The notes beneath the pieces are model-generated. The model searched no databases. It worked only from the letters and a program-made list of their open reading frames with translations, and had not been told where the DNA came from. DNA of 64,000 nt from positions 75,708,268 to 75,772,267 of the forward strand of contig NC_134847.1 of NCBI RefSeq assembly GCF_965363235.1, read 5' to 3'. The position numbers were made by a program, and so were the translations under genes. The stretch comes from Mytilus galloprovincialis (taxonomy: Eukaryota > Mollusca > Bivalvia > Mytilida > Mytilidae). Positions 25,501-37,967 of this stretch are shown piece by piece (the stretch's first letter is position 1; every line of letters starts with the position of its first letter).

Positions 25501-26334
25501 TAATTGAAAAAGATCTATAACGGCTGCCAATTGTCATCAATGAGTTTTATTATCAATGAACAATCATGCCCAGTAGACATGGTAAAATCAGATAATTTAG
25601 AATCCAAGTATCATTTACAGACATCAAAAGAACACCAATTCAATTTATGAGGGGTCTCCCTTTCAACAGACTTGAATTGGTAAAATTTGCAAAATAATTA
25701 ACCAAGGTTATAGCAATGTAAGGTCAATTATTTTTAAAGCATTAAAGAAACAGTTTCAATCTTTTAATAATTTTTAACTTCTTGGTCATAATAGATATCT
25801 AAACTCATAACTAAACACCTATATAAACTGCATGTACTACAAGCATATATCAATCATCTGGTGCATTTAGTTCTTATCCTGTGCTTACACTAGCACATGA
25901 TTTAGGAGCTACAACTGTCAACTATCTGACTACCAGTTAACTATAACTTGGACTAAATCAATTGTTGTATGCACTGACAGTGTTTAGACAATGTTCCTTC
26001 TCGCATACAACAATGCACAACTTACAGGCATTTTTAATTCTTAAAAAATCAATTCTTAGATAAAATATTTGAGATCTAGTAAATGTACCACATGTCTCTT
26101 AGGTATTATATTACCTTCACAATTTTGACATTTCAGACACCAAGACAGAGTGCAAGGGTCAAAAAGCAAGCTGAAAACACTAAATAATCATTTAGAATTA
26201 CATTTCACAGTCACATTCATCAATACACAGACTAACTTGTCGCAATAAAGCTGTCCTATAAATATCTTTGTACAATAAGAAGTTTTGGGAACAACTCAAT
26301 CCATTCCATCTCTTAGTCCTGTTTGAATGATTGT
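22520..26334. other. AT-rich 3' flank of the BTB gene
   Basis: I see no coding exon apart from the MITE at 23429. The BTB gene runs on the minus strand and its stop lies at 26335, so its 3' UTR enters this stretch from the right. Several reverse-strand AATAAA hexamers exist and none can be singled out. Confidence 0.45.
23429..23562. mobile_element. 134-bp MITE with imperfect inverted ends
   Basis: TACTGTAAATTCAGAAATTA at the left pairs with the reverse of AATAATTTCTCAATCTATAG at the right, about 20 of 23 bases. The interior repeats GCAAT/ATTGC and is partly self-complementary. I recall similar ends in bivalve MITEs. The target duplication is not clear. Confidence 0.6.
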
Positions 26335-29300
26335 TCACTTCAATAGCTTTTCAATTTGCTGAGCAAGACTATGAAGCTGAAATAAAGAAAAGATTCATTT
26401 AATTAAGCTAAATCTTTTTAAAAAGTTTCAGCCTGTTTGGATCTTTTTTTTCTCTTTCTTAAATGTTATGATAATATTAGAGAAATGACTGCTTTCAAGA
26501 TAGACACATCATTTTATCTGCAGCTACAAGACTTTTTCTTTTTTTTGGAAGTACATTTGAAATGCCTCCTTTAAATATATCTAAATTTGCATATCAAGCT
26601 TAAGGGATTTGCACTGGATAGTTAGGTGAACTTTTATACAGAGATATTTTTCTCATTAATTTAAAGGGAAACTTCGCAAAAAAATCAAAAATTGATATTA
26701 TGTTCATTCAGTATAAAAATGCTCAAATTCATAGTTATTAAAGTTTTATTCTGCTAGATAAGCGATCACCATCGATTTTAAATTTAGAGTATCAATACTC
26801 TGCGTTCGGCCATTTTGTCTTCTTTCCCGAATAATAACAACGATATGTCTATAAACCACAAAGGAACAAAACTACAGTAACCGATGTAGTCGTAATTGCG
26901 TGTCGATATCTTGTCAATCGTACGGTTGTTTTATCCGACTAACTAACTTGATACGGAAAATATTCTTATTTTTTTCAAATTACCATGGTCTGTTGTTTTT
27001 AAACTGTTGATATTGGAGTTAGGTAAAAAGTCAAAGTTGAAATCATAAATAAGTGTTCCGTGAAAATTGTTTTCGAAAATCTAATTTGTTCATAATTCTT
27101 TAAAGTAATAAACTTTTTTCAAATAAATTCTGATCTTCCCTCATCTGATCACCAGCATGGCTAAAGGTATTACTTCCAAAGGTATTGTGAGGGATGTGAG
27201 GTGACACGTCCAGGTATTCAAGCGATTTCCTGTCGGGCTTGCAAGTTCATGCATCGTTTCACCTCTGCAGGTATTGATCAGTGTACACGGCGGATAACTT
27301 ATAACTTTCCATTTTGAACTATCAGATGTATAATATACAACTCTGTCTTACTTGTCATTACTAAACTCATACGCTTGTTGATAAATAACATTTCTGGTGT
27401 AAAGAATATTATTCATAAAAATATAAATAATACCCAAAAAATAAGATTTGATGAAATTAAAATCTATTTAAAGATTTTTTTTCCAATGGTGAATTTGGGA
27501 AAATGTAATATATACTCATTGTCAATAGTGAAGGACAGATTGGAACATACCAGAAATATTGATTTAAAAAAATGTACGCACTTGTCGACGATTCGTTTAT
27601 ACGACTGGGTAGTAAGTTACGGAACTATAGCGCAATTTAAAATATATACATGTATACATTGAACATAAGAAAAAAAACATACATTTTGAATAAATTGGGG
27701 TAAAAGTTTTGTAAATAGACTAGTCTACGTATGCCAACAGTATGTACTCATCGAATGTCGATAGACTATTGTATACCAGAAGAAGAAGAGAACCAATTTG
27801 ATTTAAATACAGGTCGATGTATAATTTGCTTTGGTTCATCGAAGTTGTGGACATAGTAAAATCACAGATTTATATTTCAATAACATTGTTCTCGAACAAA
27901 GGAAGGAATTCGTCATCACAATTGTTATATATGCCACTGGACGAACACTAATTATCCCCAAGGGATGTGAATATTTTGCTGGGAAACTATTGAGTATCAA
28001 AGTTTTAAATCAATTTCGGGATTTATTTTCTTTCTTGGTATTCTAGGGAAATATGACATTAGATTGGTTCTGTCTTTTTTTAAACATCGTTAAAAAGATG
28101 TGTGTCTAAGGTGGACGCCACAAGAACCCTGTAATACTAGTACGAGAGTAGCATGTAAACATTCCTTCTCAATAATATGGTTGTATTGGAAATCTTTTCA
28201 TACAGATTGACAACTCATGGTCCAATATGCATGTAATATTTGCCACATGACGCCCATAGTTCTTTCTACCATCATCATCTTATTCTTTGATATTGCTGTA
28301 AACATCGATGGTTCACACCCAAACAAAATGGGAGTAATGTACCATCAGAGTTTCTCCGTGGTATACACTTGTGAAAATTAATAAATAGACGAAATTTCTG
28401 TATTGAAATGAATCTACATCTTCAAATAACGATTTTGAGTAATCACCTTACAAACCAATATAAAAGTATGGCAAGATATAACCATGAAGGAATTTAGCTT
28501 TTGTCAGACGCAAGAACTCATCACTATCATAAACGTATACGTATATATGCATGCAGTTTCAAATATCAAGAACAAGCGGTCGATGTCGATAGTCCGTTTT
28601 CTAACTGTTCAGAGTTAGACATGTCACTTGTTCATTCTTGGAAGCCTTCATATTCCCCGTCCAACGATGGGAACTCTTTCTGGTTGTGTTCACTATAAAT
28701 GCTTGTATGGTAATTCTGTCGTTTATCTGTACAAGTGGTTGCATTTCCTCTCCTTTCCCAACAAACAAACTAACAAAACGCTACTAGTCTGCTTTCTCTA
28801 GAGCTCATCTTCAATGGCGCTTATACATTTTTGTTTGCAGGAAACTTACTATATACATGTATACTAATAATAATTGTTTCAAGAACAACGATGTATGGAA
28901 GAACTATTCTAAATTCGTCAATATCAGTTATGCATGACTAAAATATAAGTTTTATTACAACTACTGTATTACTTATTTGGATTAATGACGGCTATCATGT
29001 TCAACATTGCACAAATATTATCATAGAATTAAAAAAAAAATGTACAAAAATCCTCAAAAAAAATAATGCCTTAGCTTAGATCATTGGTATTCTTTTCACA
29101 AAAAGTTCGTGTAAATGATTGTCAAATGAATTTAATTATGTAAGAATGAAATGTTAAAAAGAAACTAAAAAAAATCATGCATGTTGTATGTTGTATTTTT
29201 TTCAATTAAAAACTTTAAAATTGCGATAGTTTTATGAGCATTAAACACAGCAAGATTTGAACACAAATTAAGAAATTCCGGTAAAGTCAATGATATCAAA

Positions 29301-32300
29301 CAGATGTGCAATGGTATATCAAATTGGGAAATATTGCATTTAGTTTTTATTAAAGATTAAAACTACTATTTTTTACTTCATATTTGAATCTTTACGCCAA
29401 TTGCCGCTAAGAAAGTAATCCAAAATTGTTTCCTTTTATTTTTATACACTTTCGGAATTATGAATCTGAATTTTATTTTCAATTAATTTACACAATTTAA
29501 TTATTGTATCTTTATTCTCATCGTGTATTAAATCTTAGTGTATTAAATACAGCATACTCTTTCTAATCCTTTCTGTTTATCCTTTCCAAATAACAACATT
29601 CATACCTGTGTACGCTTGAACTCACACCTGCGGCTAAATAGCTACAAGGTAAACGAATTGACCTCAAGCCGAGAAATATACATTGACCTTTACAAAATAA
29701 TATACACACTCTGCTCACACATTAGTTGCATTGAAATGATTATCAAAACAATAACGGTAAATAGAACTGAAATATTTTCAGTTCAATATCAGTAAAAATG
29801 TTCAATAAATATTTTATGAAAAAAATCTCAACAATAATTAATGAAATTTATTCGAAAACATTTACTAGAGATAATTTTATAGGAGTTTAATTCAATCAAT
29901 ACAAAACGGTATATGCATATTCATTTTCGTTCATTCTTATATTGTGGTTAATAACTACGACCATTCGTCAGCTGTGCGCTTTTAATTACGTATATTGTCG
30001 ATAAGCTATAAGAGTTAAACAGATTTTATTTTTTCCCAGAATTCAACAAATCGGGCTAAAACGTCACGACCCACTCGAGAATTCAACCAAAAAAGATACA
30101 AATACTTGATTTTCTCCGTTATTAGAAGGAATATAAATTTAAAACTTTGCAAATGTGTTTTTTATGTTAAGATGAACATAATTAGATGATAAGTAAAAAA
30201 TCGCGGAATTTCCCTTTAAGATAAAACTAACTTTAAGCAAACATTACTTTTATCCTCACAATGACCAGAAATCTTTTTCATATTCGTTTATCCTAAGCAA
30301 GCCTGCAATTATTTATTCTCAATAAATTAATTTTAGATAATTTACAGTCCTATCATGTTGTAAACTGAAAATTTTGAAAAGTTTCAAACCTGAAAATAAA
30401 TGGCCTCATTTCTGAGCTCCCTCAACACCTGACGACTTCTGGGTAAAGCATCTGTTGCAATTCCACCATCCCTAAGGTAGTTCAGGATGTAACGGAAGTG
30501 AGTTCCATCTCTATCAATAAAGATGGTGCCATCTTCCTCAGGTTTTATGTTGTGACGTCCACTAAACATGGCAGCTAACATGGACTCACTGTCCCTGGTC
30601 AAGGTCAGTTCTGAGGTGGTGTATATTGTTCCTCCAACATCAAGTTTGATTCTTCCCTACAAATATAAAATCTAAAGCATGTCAATCAAAGTTATAAGAG
30701 TTGTGCCCATCCCACAATTTTGGATTCAAATATAAATGAAACTAGGGCATAATTTGTATAGTAATTACTGTATAAACTATCTCCTTTTATCTTACTGTGC
30801 TCCAAAAAAACACAACCACAGCTTTTTTTATTTTTTTCTATCATGGTCTTAATATATAACAACCATGTTCCCTTTTTGCTTCCCAAATTTTGAAAACATA
30901 AAAAAGAATAATAACTTAAAATTATAATGAATTTTTCAAAATGTTGCTCTGAAATGATCTGAGGACAGATAAATTAAAGTAATTATTATCTCCCTTAAAT
31001 ACTTTTCCTGAAACAGGAATAGCAATTTAAAAATAGTTCCATATGACACATTCATATACCTGTACAAAGTGTCATTTTTCTCAGCACTCAGTTTTCGCAC
31101 AAGTTCTCTTATATTTGGACTTCTTGTTTGATGTTGTCTTATATTAACCTACCCAACATCAATCTTTTTTTATTTTGACATATTTTTTAATTTCACTCTC
31201 ATACCAGTAATAATATTCTAAGACTTTATAAATATTTTGGATTATTAGTACCTATAACAGGCTATTATTTGAACTTGGAATTATTTTTAATTATGGAATT
31301 TGCTTGATTTCTTGTTATTGAATTTTTTAATAAATTCCATGCTTATTCTGTATTGAAATGTTCTGTGCTGCGCACAACACTTTCTATTACAAAGAAAATA
31401 GTATATTTTGAATAGAATGTACTGTACCGCGCACAACACTATCTAACCAAAATACATTGTATGGAAAGTGTCATTAACCGCTCAAAAGATTATAATACCA
31501 AATACACAAGAAATTTATTGTAAATTTTGAAGAGAAGAAATCAAGCAAATTCCATAATCAAAAATAATTTCAAGTTCAAATAATAGCCTGTTCTATATAG
31601 GTGCAAACATTTAAAGAAAACAAACTGAATTTTCAGACCAAATTAAGACTCCATCTAGTCTTATCATTTCAGAGAAAACTATATCTGATTTTTTTTTAGA
31701 ATAAGTAGAAGGACAACAGACACCAAGTAATGGCAATAGCTTAGATAGACTGTTAAGGGGAGGCAACTCTGTCAAGTATAGATGATGACAGTATTTTGTT
31801 AAACTTAAAGTATCATCTATACTACTAAAGGTAGAGACTGAAACCATACTTAGTCTGAAATATTTGTGACATGACATATAAATATAGTGTCTCATACTTT
31901 CTAATTTTATCTTTTAAGAAATGTTATTTCCACAGAAAACACCATTTTTGAGAAAATATCCAAATTCAGAAACCGTTATCAATCTTTGTCTTATATGTTT
32001 TGTTGGTGCATGCTCTGTCAGCATATATATATGAGTCTACAAAGTGTTGAATATCATCGCACAAAGATGGAAAAAATGAACAGATGATATAAATTATACA
32101 ATAATTGCAAATATTTCGGCTCAACAAATGGCCTTCATCAGTTTTAAAAGTTTTAACAATACTGATATATAATGTGTAAGGTGTAAACATAGATCAGTAA
32201 TAATACAGGTAAGTTTTGGTCGATTGATTTTAATCCAAAATCCTGAATATCATAATATAAACATTAGACTGTAAATTTAATTATTTCTTTCTATTGATTC

Positions 32301-35300
32301 CGTCTGGATGGAGGACACCCAGTTCTTTTATCCAAAACTTCTCCCGATTCTCTCTTTGCCTATGTTGCCATGTACAATCCTGTTCGATCACAAGGATCTT
32401 CATGTGATCAAAATCTTTCAGATTGTGATCTGGTAACCTGAAGTGTTGGCCGACAGGAATGTACGGTTTTTTTGTGAGGACACTCCTGTGGCCATTAAGG
32501 CGTTTGTGAAATGGCTGCATAGATTCACCAACATATTGGAGACCACATATAGGACACTCAAGAACGTAAATCACGTTTGAGCTTTTGCAGTTGACATTGC
32601 AGAAGATCTTGTATGTCTTCTCTGTGGTCTTACTGTGAAATGTTGATGAATGCTGCAATTGGTTACAACATTTGCAGCGCTTATCCCCACAAGGCTGGCA
32701 ATTACCTACAGTATGGTTTACACCTTACACATTATATATCAGTATTGTTAAAACTTTTAAAACTGATGAAGGCCATTTGTTGAGCCGAAATATTTGCAAT
32801 TATTGTATAATTTATATCATCTGTTCATTTTTTCCATCTTTGTGCGATGATATTCAACACTTTTTAGTGCGATGATATTCAACACTTTTTATATATATAT
32901 ATACTACCTGTGAAATGTATAATTATACAGGGATTAACACTACTAAATTCATTCTTTGTCACATAAATTTTCTGATTGTAGTAAGAAAACCAGTACAGGT
33001 TTAAACAGAAAGATTTTGATAGCAGACAAAAACAATGCACCTTTATAATCACCACGACTTTATCATATGACAAATTATTCAAATTCTAAAAACCAGGCTT
33101 AAAATAAGGTGTACTACAAGGTACTTTAGTAAGTCATGGATCGACAATGTCGCGGATGTTTTCTTGTATACTTTAATTTTAGCCAAATACCTTTATCATC
33201 TATACCAGGGTAGTTACTTATATATCAGTAAATTTTCATTCCCTGCTTTTGAAAAAGAAGAGATTGCAATTTTATATATTTTTTATTCTTGTTAAAGTCT
33301 CAATACCCAATTTACACCCATTCAACAGTAAAAAACCACGGAAATCTTAAGGTTTTCTTGAAGACTAAACTATCTACAGGTAATCTCACCATATTCATAT
33401 GATATGATGACCTAACAAACTAAAGGCAAACCTTTTTATCATAAAAGTATTCTTGTATGAATTGTGTTCGTATACATTTCACTCTTTGCATGAACTAAAT
33501 GCAAAAATACTGTTTACAGTCCAATTTAATCATGGTTCTTCTGCTAAAAAGCACCTTTTGCTTACAACAGCAATATTATGCATGAAAACAGATAACAAGC
33601 CTGACATTTCTAATCCTAGTATACACACAGCTTTACACATCACTTTTCCAGCTCACACTACTTAGTTTATTAAGATGAACAGATACATTTTGCTAGATTG
33701 AAAATCAAGCAATATATTTTTCAAATGTATGAAACTGAAAACAATTATATAACAACAGTTACCATGGAAACATTCACAGATCAGGTATTGATAAGGAACC
33801 TCCCATGTTTCCTGTAGAGCTAAACTGGTACCCTATCCATTCTAAACAACTGGTAAAAGTAATGTTTATATAAAGAGATACAGTATGATTGCCAATAAGA
33901 AAAATATCCATATAATGTGGATGCAAGCAAATGATTTTTTTCTTTTTTAAAGAATGTGGTGGTTTTTTTAATTCATTGTGTTTCCAATTACCAAAAAATA
34001 ATATTTTACTTATTCCTTTTTGAAAGAAATATTTAGTGAAACATTAAAAGTTTGTTTACAGTTGTTAATTTCAACTTTTTACTAATTTGATGATTGTATT
34101 AATGGGCATCTTTTACCTGTTGTTTTACAAGGCTGAAAAGCAATAATGGTTGGTTACCAGTTCATCAGAAATCACTACATAAACTTATCTTACTCATTAC
34201 CGCCAACGAATTACCTTTACACAACATGGACATTGTGACATTTAATGGACATATTCTTCGATGTTAATCTCGCATAGTTTGTTTGATGACTTCGTGTTAT
34301 GGATAAAACCCACGGAAAACTGTATAGCTTCAAAGGACCCTAATAAATCAAGGCTTATCTCCTTGAAAAAGGGACCATAAATGTCGAGAACCTAGGTGTA
34401 ATATTATAAAAGAAAACATTTCATATCATAAACATAACATTAAAAAAACAAACAATTTAGGAGTCATTAAAATAAATTTCAGTCAGCTGCTGTTTAGTGA
34501 ACTTAATTTACTACTTTTTTAAAAATGAATGTAAAGACAGGAAATACTATTTGTATATAGCAGAAAATACAAATTATCAGGATGCTTTTATTGAAATATT
34601 GCTGTCAGAGATGATTCATTTGCATTTATAGTTTGGAAAATAATTTCCAAAACTTTTTTTTTTAACTTTATCCCAAATATTTTGTTTCAATTTCAAACAA
34701 TGTTTTGTTCAACTTAAAAAAAAAATCTTTTTATAAAAAAACATTAAATTTCAGAGCTCTAAAATTTTCCTTTTCAGGCAGTTTATAATCTGGATCAATC
34801 ATAGAACCTTATCTCTATGACTGAAAGATTAATTTCTGGACTGAATACTTATCTAAGTGAAAACATATGGCAAGGAAATTCAGAACAATACATAAGGTAG
34901 GGACTGTAATCTTAGAGCCCTGTAGATTGTACAACTACCATATTTTACTAAACCTGTATTTTAACAATTTCTGGAAAGCGGCACCTGGACCTTTAAAATA
35001 CCCTAAAATTTAGGGCCCCAATTATATAAAGGGTGAATCCTCCATCAATACCCTGCAAGAAACGGTTATAAGACAAAACATAGGACATGTCAAAACAATT
35101 CAAAGCCGCCTCTCATTTCTGATACAAGGAAGGAACAAATTGAAGTGGTACACATCAAGATATCCAAAAATCTGTATCACCAGAATTTTGTTTAAATAAG
35201 ACTCAAATTAAATTGGTCCTACCTCTGTTAGTTTTCCCTCCTTGAGATACAGTATAATGCAGGCTTGGCTATGACATTATATACAGATTAAAATATGTGA

Positions 35301-37276
35301 TTTTTTTTTTAGTGTGTTTTGACCCATTGTTTTAATTGTATTTTTTTTTACTTTTTTGATAACAATAAAAGTTGTTGTTGTTGCTTTACGATATATCAGA
35401 ACATGTATTTGTTTCCACAGAATGGCTAGATATTAAAATTAATTCTTTTTATAACCATGTACTAAGTGCCAATAGAAACACAACACATAAACACATATTC
35501 ATCACCATCATTGCCATAATTGGTCCCTTTTTGAATACAAAATAGTTCTTTAAAATTATTCCTCAAAATTTTGGATACATCTTGTCTTAAATTCCCTTTT
35601 TTTGGTTATGAGTAGTAAGTCAAAGATTAGTCATAAGTTTTCAAAATTGCTTAACATGTTTTTTTGGCATAATCTAAGGTTTCTGCAGATTTTCACACAC
35701 CAACATCCATTTTTAAAGGAGATCTGCTGGTTTAAAATTTTGATAAATGGAAAATATGTGTTGCTGTTGAATTCTGTGCCAACAATTCTGTTGGCACATA
35801 GTATATTGGAACTCAGACTTTTTCTTACTTTTTCATTGTGTAAATGCATTGTATTGTTTCTGTTCTATATCTAGAGCTCGTTTTGTACATGTATTTATTT
35901 TTTATATATATAAGAGATTCTTTATACTAAAATAATTCTCAATACAAACTGTACCTTTATTATCAGCTACATGTATATACATGTATGTATTTTAGTAAGG
36001 AGTTATATTTAAAGCATATTCTATTAGTTTCAAGTGTCCTCTGCTCAATATTTTTTGTTTGTATTTAATTTGTGAAGCAGACCTTCTCATGCCCACTAGT
36101 AAAGTATTTCATACCTTGAGAACACAATTGTCTTTTTATAGCACTAACTTACCTGCTTGTCTTTTTATGTATATGAGTTTCCTGTTTGTTTAAATGCTTA
36201 AGAAAATAAATACTTTTATCAATTAGAACAATATTACTAAACATTATTATTGTAAATTTAAGGCATGATATATAAATTGAAAAAATACTTAATGTAAATA
36301 ATTTTAGTATGTTTAGAAAAAAAAATGATAGGAAGTTGTAAATTTTGTACTAAAAAATGTTTTTTGTAAATGTATGTCTTTTTTTCATAGGTTGTCAAGT
36401 GGTTATAAAATACTAAGTTCTAACATTTTTCTTGATTGACCAGCAATTTTAAAGCCTTAGTTAATACCTATGTGACTACATGTACCTTTTAACGTCTCAC
36501 AAGTAACTCAATGTATAGCATGTACATGTATAAGCAACCATGATGATTTTATTCTGCAGAAATCTTTGTCAAGTTTAATTTGCAATAATCTGTACTTGGT
36601 TATATTTTTCTTAAATTTACTCCATACCTTTTGAACTTTATGCAATTCTTCCATTCGTGTGATCTCATCTCGTAACTGCTGCCATTGTCTAACAATTTCC
36701 TCTTTTTCCTTCAGTAGTTCTCGTTTACATTTCTCCTGGTGTTTGTCAAATGATTTCTCCCTTGCTATCAGATCTTTTTCTTTCTTTTCCAATTCTCTGC
36801 CTCGTAATTCAAGTTCTTTCTTCAGATTTTGAAGGTGCTCTCTTTCATCAACAACTTCTTTGTTGATACTGTCGATTTCATTTATTCTGTTAGAGACATG
36901 TGCTTCAAGACTTTCTGTAACACTTTCGTATTTGGTGTGTAAACAGTCTTTAATTTCAGATACCAATTTTTCTGTAAAGAAAAAATTTGTGCATTTTCAA
37001 TAATATCAATTTGTCTTCAAATGTCAAGAAAACTGAAAATATTAATCATGTTAATATAAAAATAAGGAGATACATAAACTGCAGGAAAGAAGCTTATGTA
37101 AAGGATTGTCAAAAAATGTGTTGAAATATTGAAAGCTATATATATATATATATATATGTTGTTTGTGTTGTTTTTAGACCCTTCTACAACGAAATTTGTT
37201 TTACATGCACACATATAAAAATTGCGGTTTTTATCCAACGTAATCATAGGTTTGAACCTAGTTTTCAATTTAGACT

Positions 37277-37318
<42 letters not shown>

Positions 37319-37967
37319 TAAATAACTTAAGGGTTAACAGCAAAAATAAACATATTTTAAGCATGTTAAGAATGCAATGTATTAAAAAATTCAGTAATTG
37401 TTAAGTATACAATTGACAGTTTTGATCTTTGTATAGAAGAATTTCTACAGAATGTTATATTGTCAGACATATTGGCTTATTATTGATGCCATCACAAATT
37501 CTTGATATATGAAGGAGCCTGGATCATCTTGTTAAACATACAAACTTATTTTTTCTTCATATAAGTGCTCTACCTAGTCTAGCATTTATGCTCTCTTTCT
37601 CTACAGTAAAGTTTAACACTTCTTTCTTCAAATCGCTGTCATCATGGCTGGAGTCACCACCATCACACAAATGTACCCCTTGGTCTTCACAGTTTTGTAA
37701 GTGATCTTTACAAATGAAGCAGACATAGTCATCATAATCGTTCAGCTGTAGACGATGTCTGTGGTGGTGGTGCCCTCTATATGAGCAACCTTGACCTCTT
37801 CTATTGTAATAATTGTTCCACTGGGGATGTGGTGCTCTAAATAATCCTCTAGTGGACTGCATATAGCGATGATTCATCATCTGCTGATTCATAATCCTGT
37901 TGTAAGGAAAATAAGGTGGTGGTCCCTGCTGCCAATGAAACCCCCTGTTGAATTGACTATTGGACAT
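26335..37967 (-). CDS. Coiled-coil protein with C-terminal KCTD-like BTB/T1 domain, four exons
   Basis: Exons in coding order: 37967-37574, 36971-36628, 30656-30390 and 26376-26335. GT-AG borders and phases fit and total 1047 nt (348 residues). Exon 1 starts MSNSQFNRGFHW, is rich in R, H, Y, N and Q with a run of histidines, and ends with YVCFICKDH plus further Cys and His, perhaps a small zinc site. Exon 2 is a charged coiled coil (about 150-245: KKELELRGRELEKKEKDL). Exon 3 is the BTB/T1 fold (about 247-335: RIKLDVGGTIYTTS, MLAAMFSGRH, FIDRDGTHFRYILNYLRDGG). Exon 4 adds LHSLAQQIEKLLK and the stop. T1 domains of this type oligomerise, and many serve as CUL3 adaptors; that role is inference here. 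I know no named orthologue with this layout. A non-coding exon probably ends upstream, since an acceptor sits at 37995-37996 before the ATG. Confidence 0.88.
26665..30215. mobile_element. 3.55 kb TTAA-flanked DNA transposon filling the last intron of the BTB gene
   Basis: Left: TTAA (26661-26664) then AGGGAAACTTCGC. Right: GCGGAATTTCCCT then TTAA (30216-30219). Both sides go on to share TTATGTTCAT about 40 bases in. TTAA duplications mark piggyBac and Kolobok elements; the AGGG start fits Kolobok better, from memory. No transposase is recognised. One exon-like stretch at about 27180-27270 reads YCEGCEVTRPGIQAISCRAC then KFMHRFTSA and ends at a possible donor (CTGCAG|GTATTG), with a CxxC...CxxC pattern. 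It may be a worn coding part. Confidence 0.72.
31257..31591. mobile_element. 335-bp MITE with ~57-bp inverted ends
   Basis: ACAGGCTATTATTTGAACTT, then GGAATTATTTTTAATTATGG and AATTTGCTTGATTTCTT at the left is mirrored at 31535-31591 with three differences. The interior holds two ~23-bp repeats around GCGCACAACACT. It lies in intron 2 of the BTB gene. Flanking bases give no clear duplication. Confidence 0.85.
32041..32188 (-). repeat. Left 148-bp inverted repeat of the Penelope-like element
   Basis: This is the reverse complement of 32716-32863 with no mismatch that I can find. On the minus strand it holds CTGATGA (32141-32135) and GAAA (32117-32114) around a short GC stem, the pattern of a hammerhead ribozyme core. 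Relative to the element's coding strand it lies downstream and in sense. Confidence 0.85.
32041..32863 (-). mobile_element. Penelope-like element fossil with GIY-YIG domain and inverted repeats
   Basis: On the minus strand about 32712-32281 reads TVGNCQPCGDKRCKCCNQLQ, then the GIY-YIG-type endonuclease VIYVLECPICGLQYVGES, RLNGHRS and VGQHFRLPDHN, ending FWIKELGVLHPDGINRKK. This is the hallmark C-terminus of Penelope-like retroelements: a Cys-rich linker, then a GIY-YIG nuclease. The RT part is absent, so the copy is broken. It is bounded by 148-bp inverted repeats (32041-32188 and 32716-32863) that look identical base for base. Penelope elements often carry such repeats in direct or inverted order. 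It sits in intron 2 of the BTB gene, on the same strand. The identity of the repeats suggests a young insertion or later gene conversion. Confidence 0.9.
32716..32889 (+). repeat. Right inverted repeat of the Penelope-like element, with a short re-duplication
   Basis: 32716-32863 is the mirror of the left repeat. It is followed by a second copy of GTGCGATGATATTCAACACT at 32867-32886, so the repeat end is duplicated, then a (TA)n run to about 32900. The hammerhead-like core is on the plus strand at 32763-32790. Confidence 0.85.
33100..36490. other. Intron 2 of the BTB gene, right part
   Basis: AT-rich with no exon that keeps the phase between 30656 and 36628. About 33875-33905 (GATACAGTATGATTGCCAAT) is a small scrap of the TGGTATGATTGCCAATGAGA repeat. 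Nothing else stands out. Confidence 0.5.
37135..37316. repeat. Two (TA)n microsatellites
   Basis: TA runs at about 37135-37157 and 37279-37316 (about 19 units) lie in intron 1 of the BTB gene. A third is at 38107-38127 in the 5' region of the same gene. Confidence 0.9.

Noticed and set aside
37017-37364. 115-codon minus-strand ORF rich in YIYIYI
   Set aside because: It is a translation of (TA)n microsatellites inside the BTB-gene intron.
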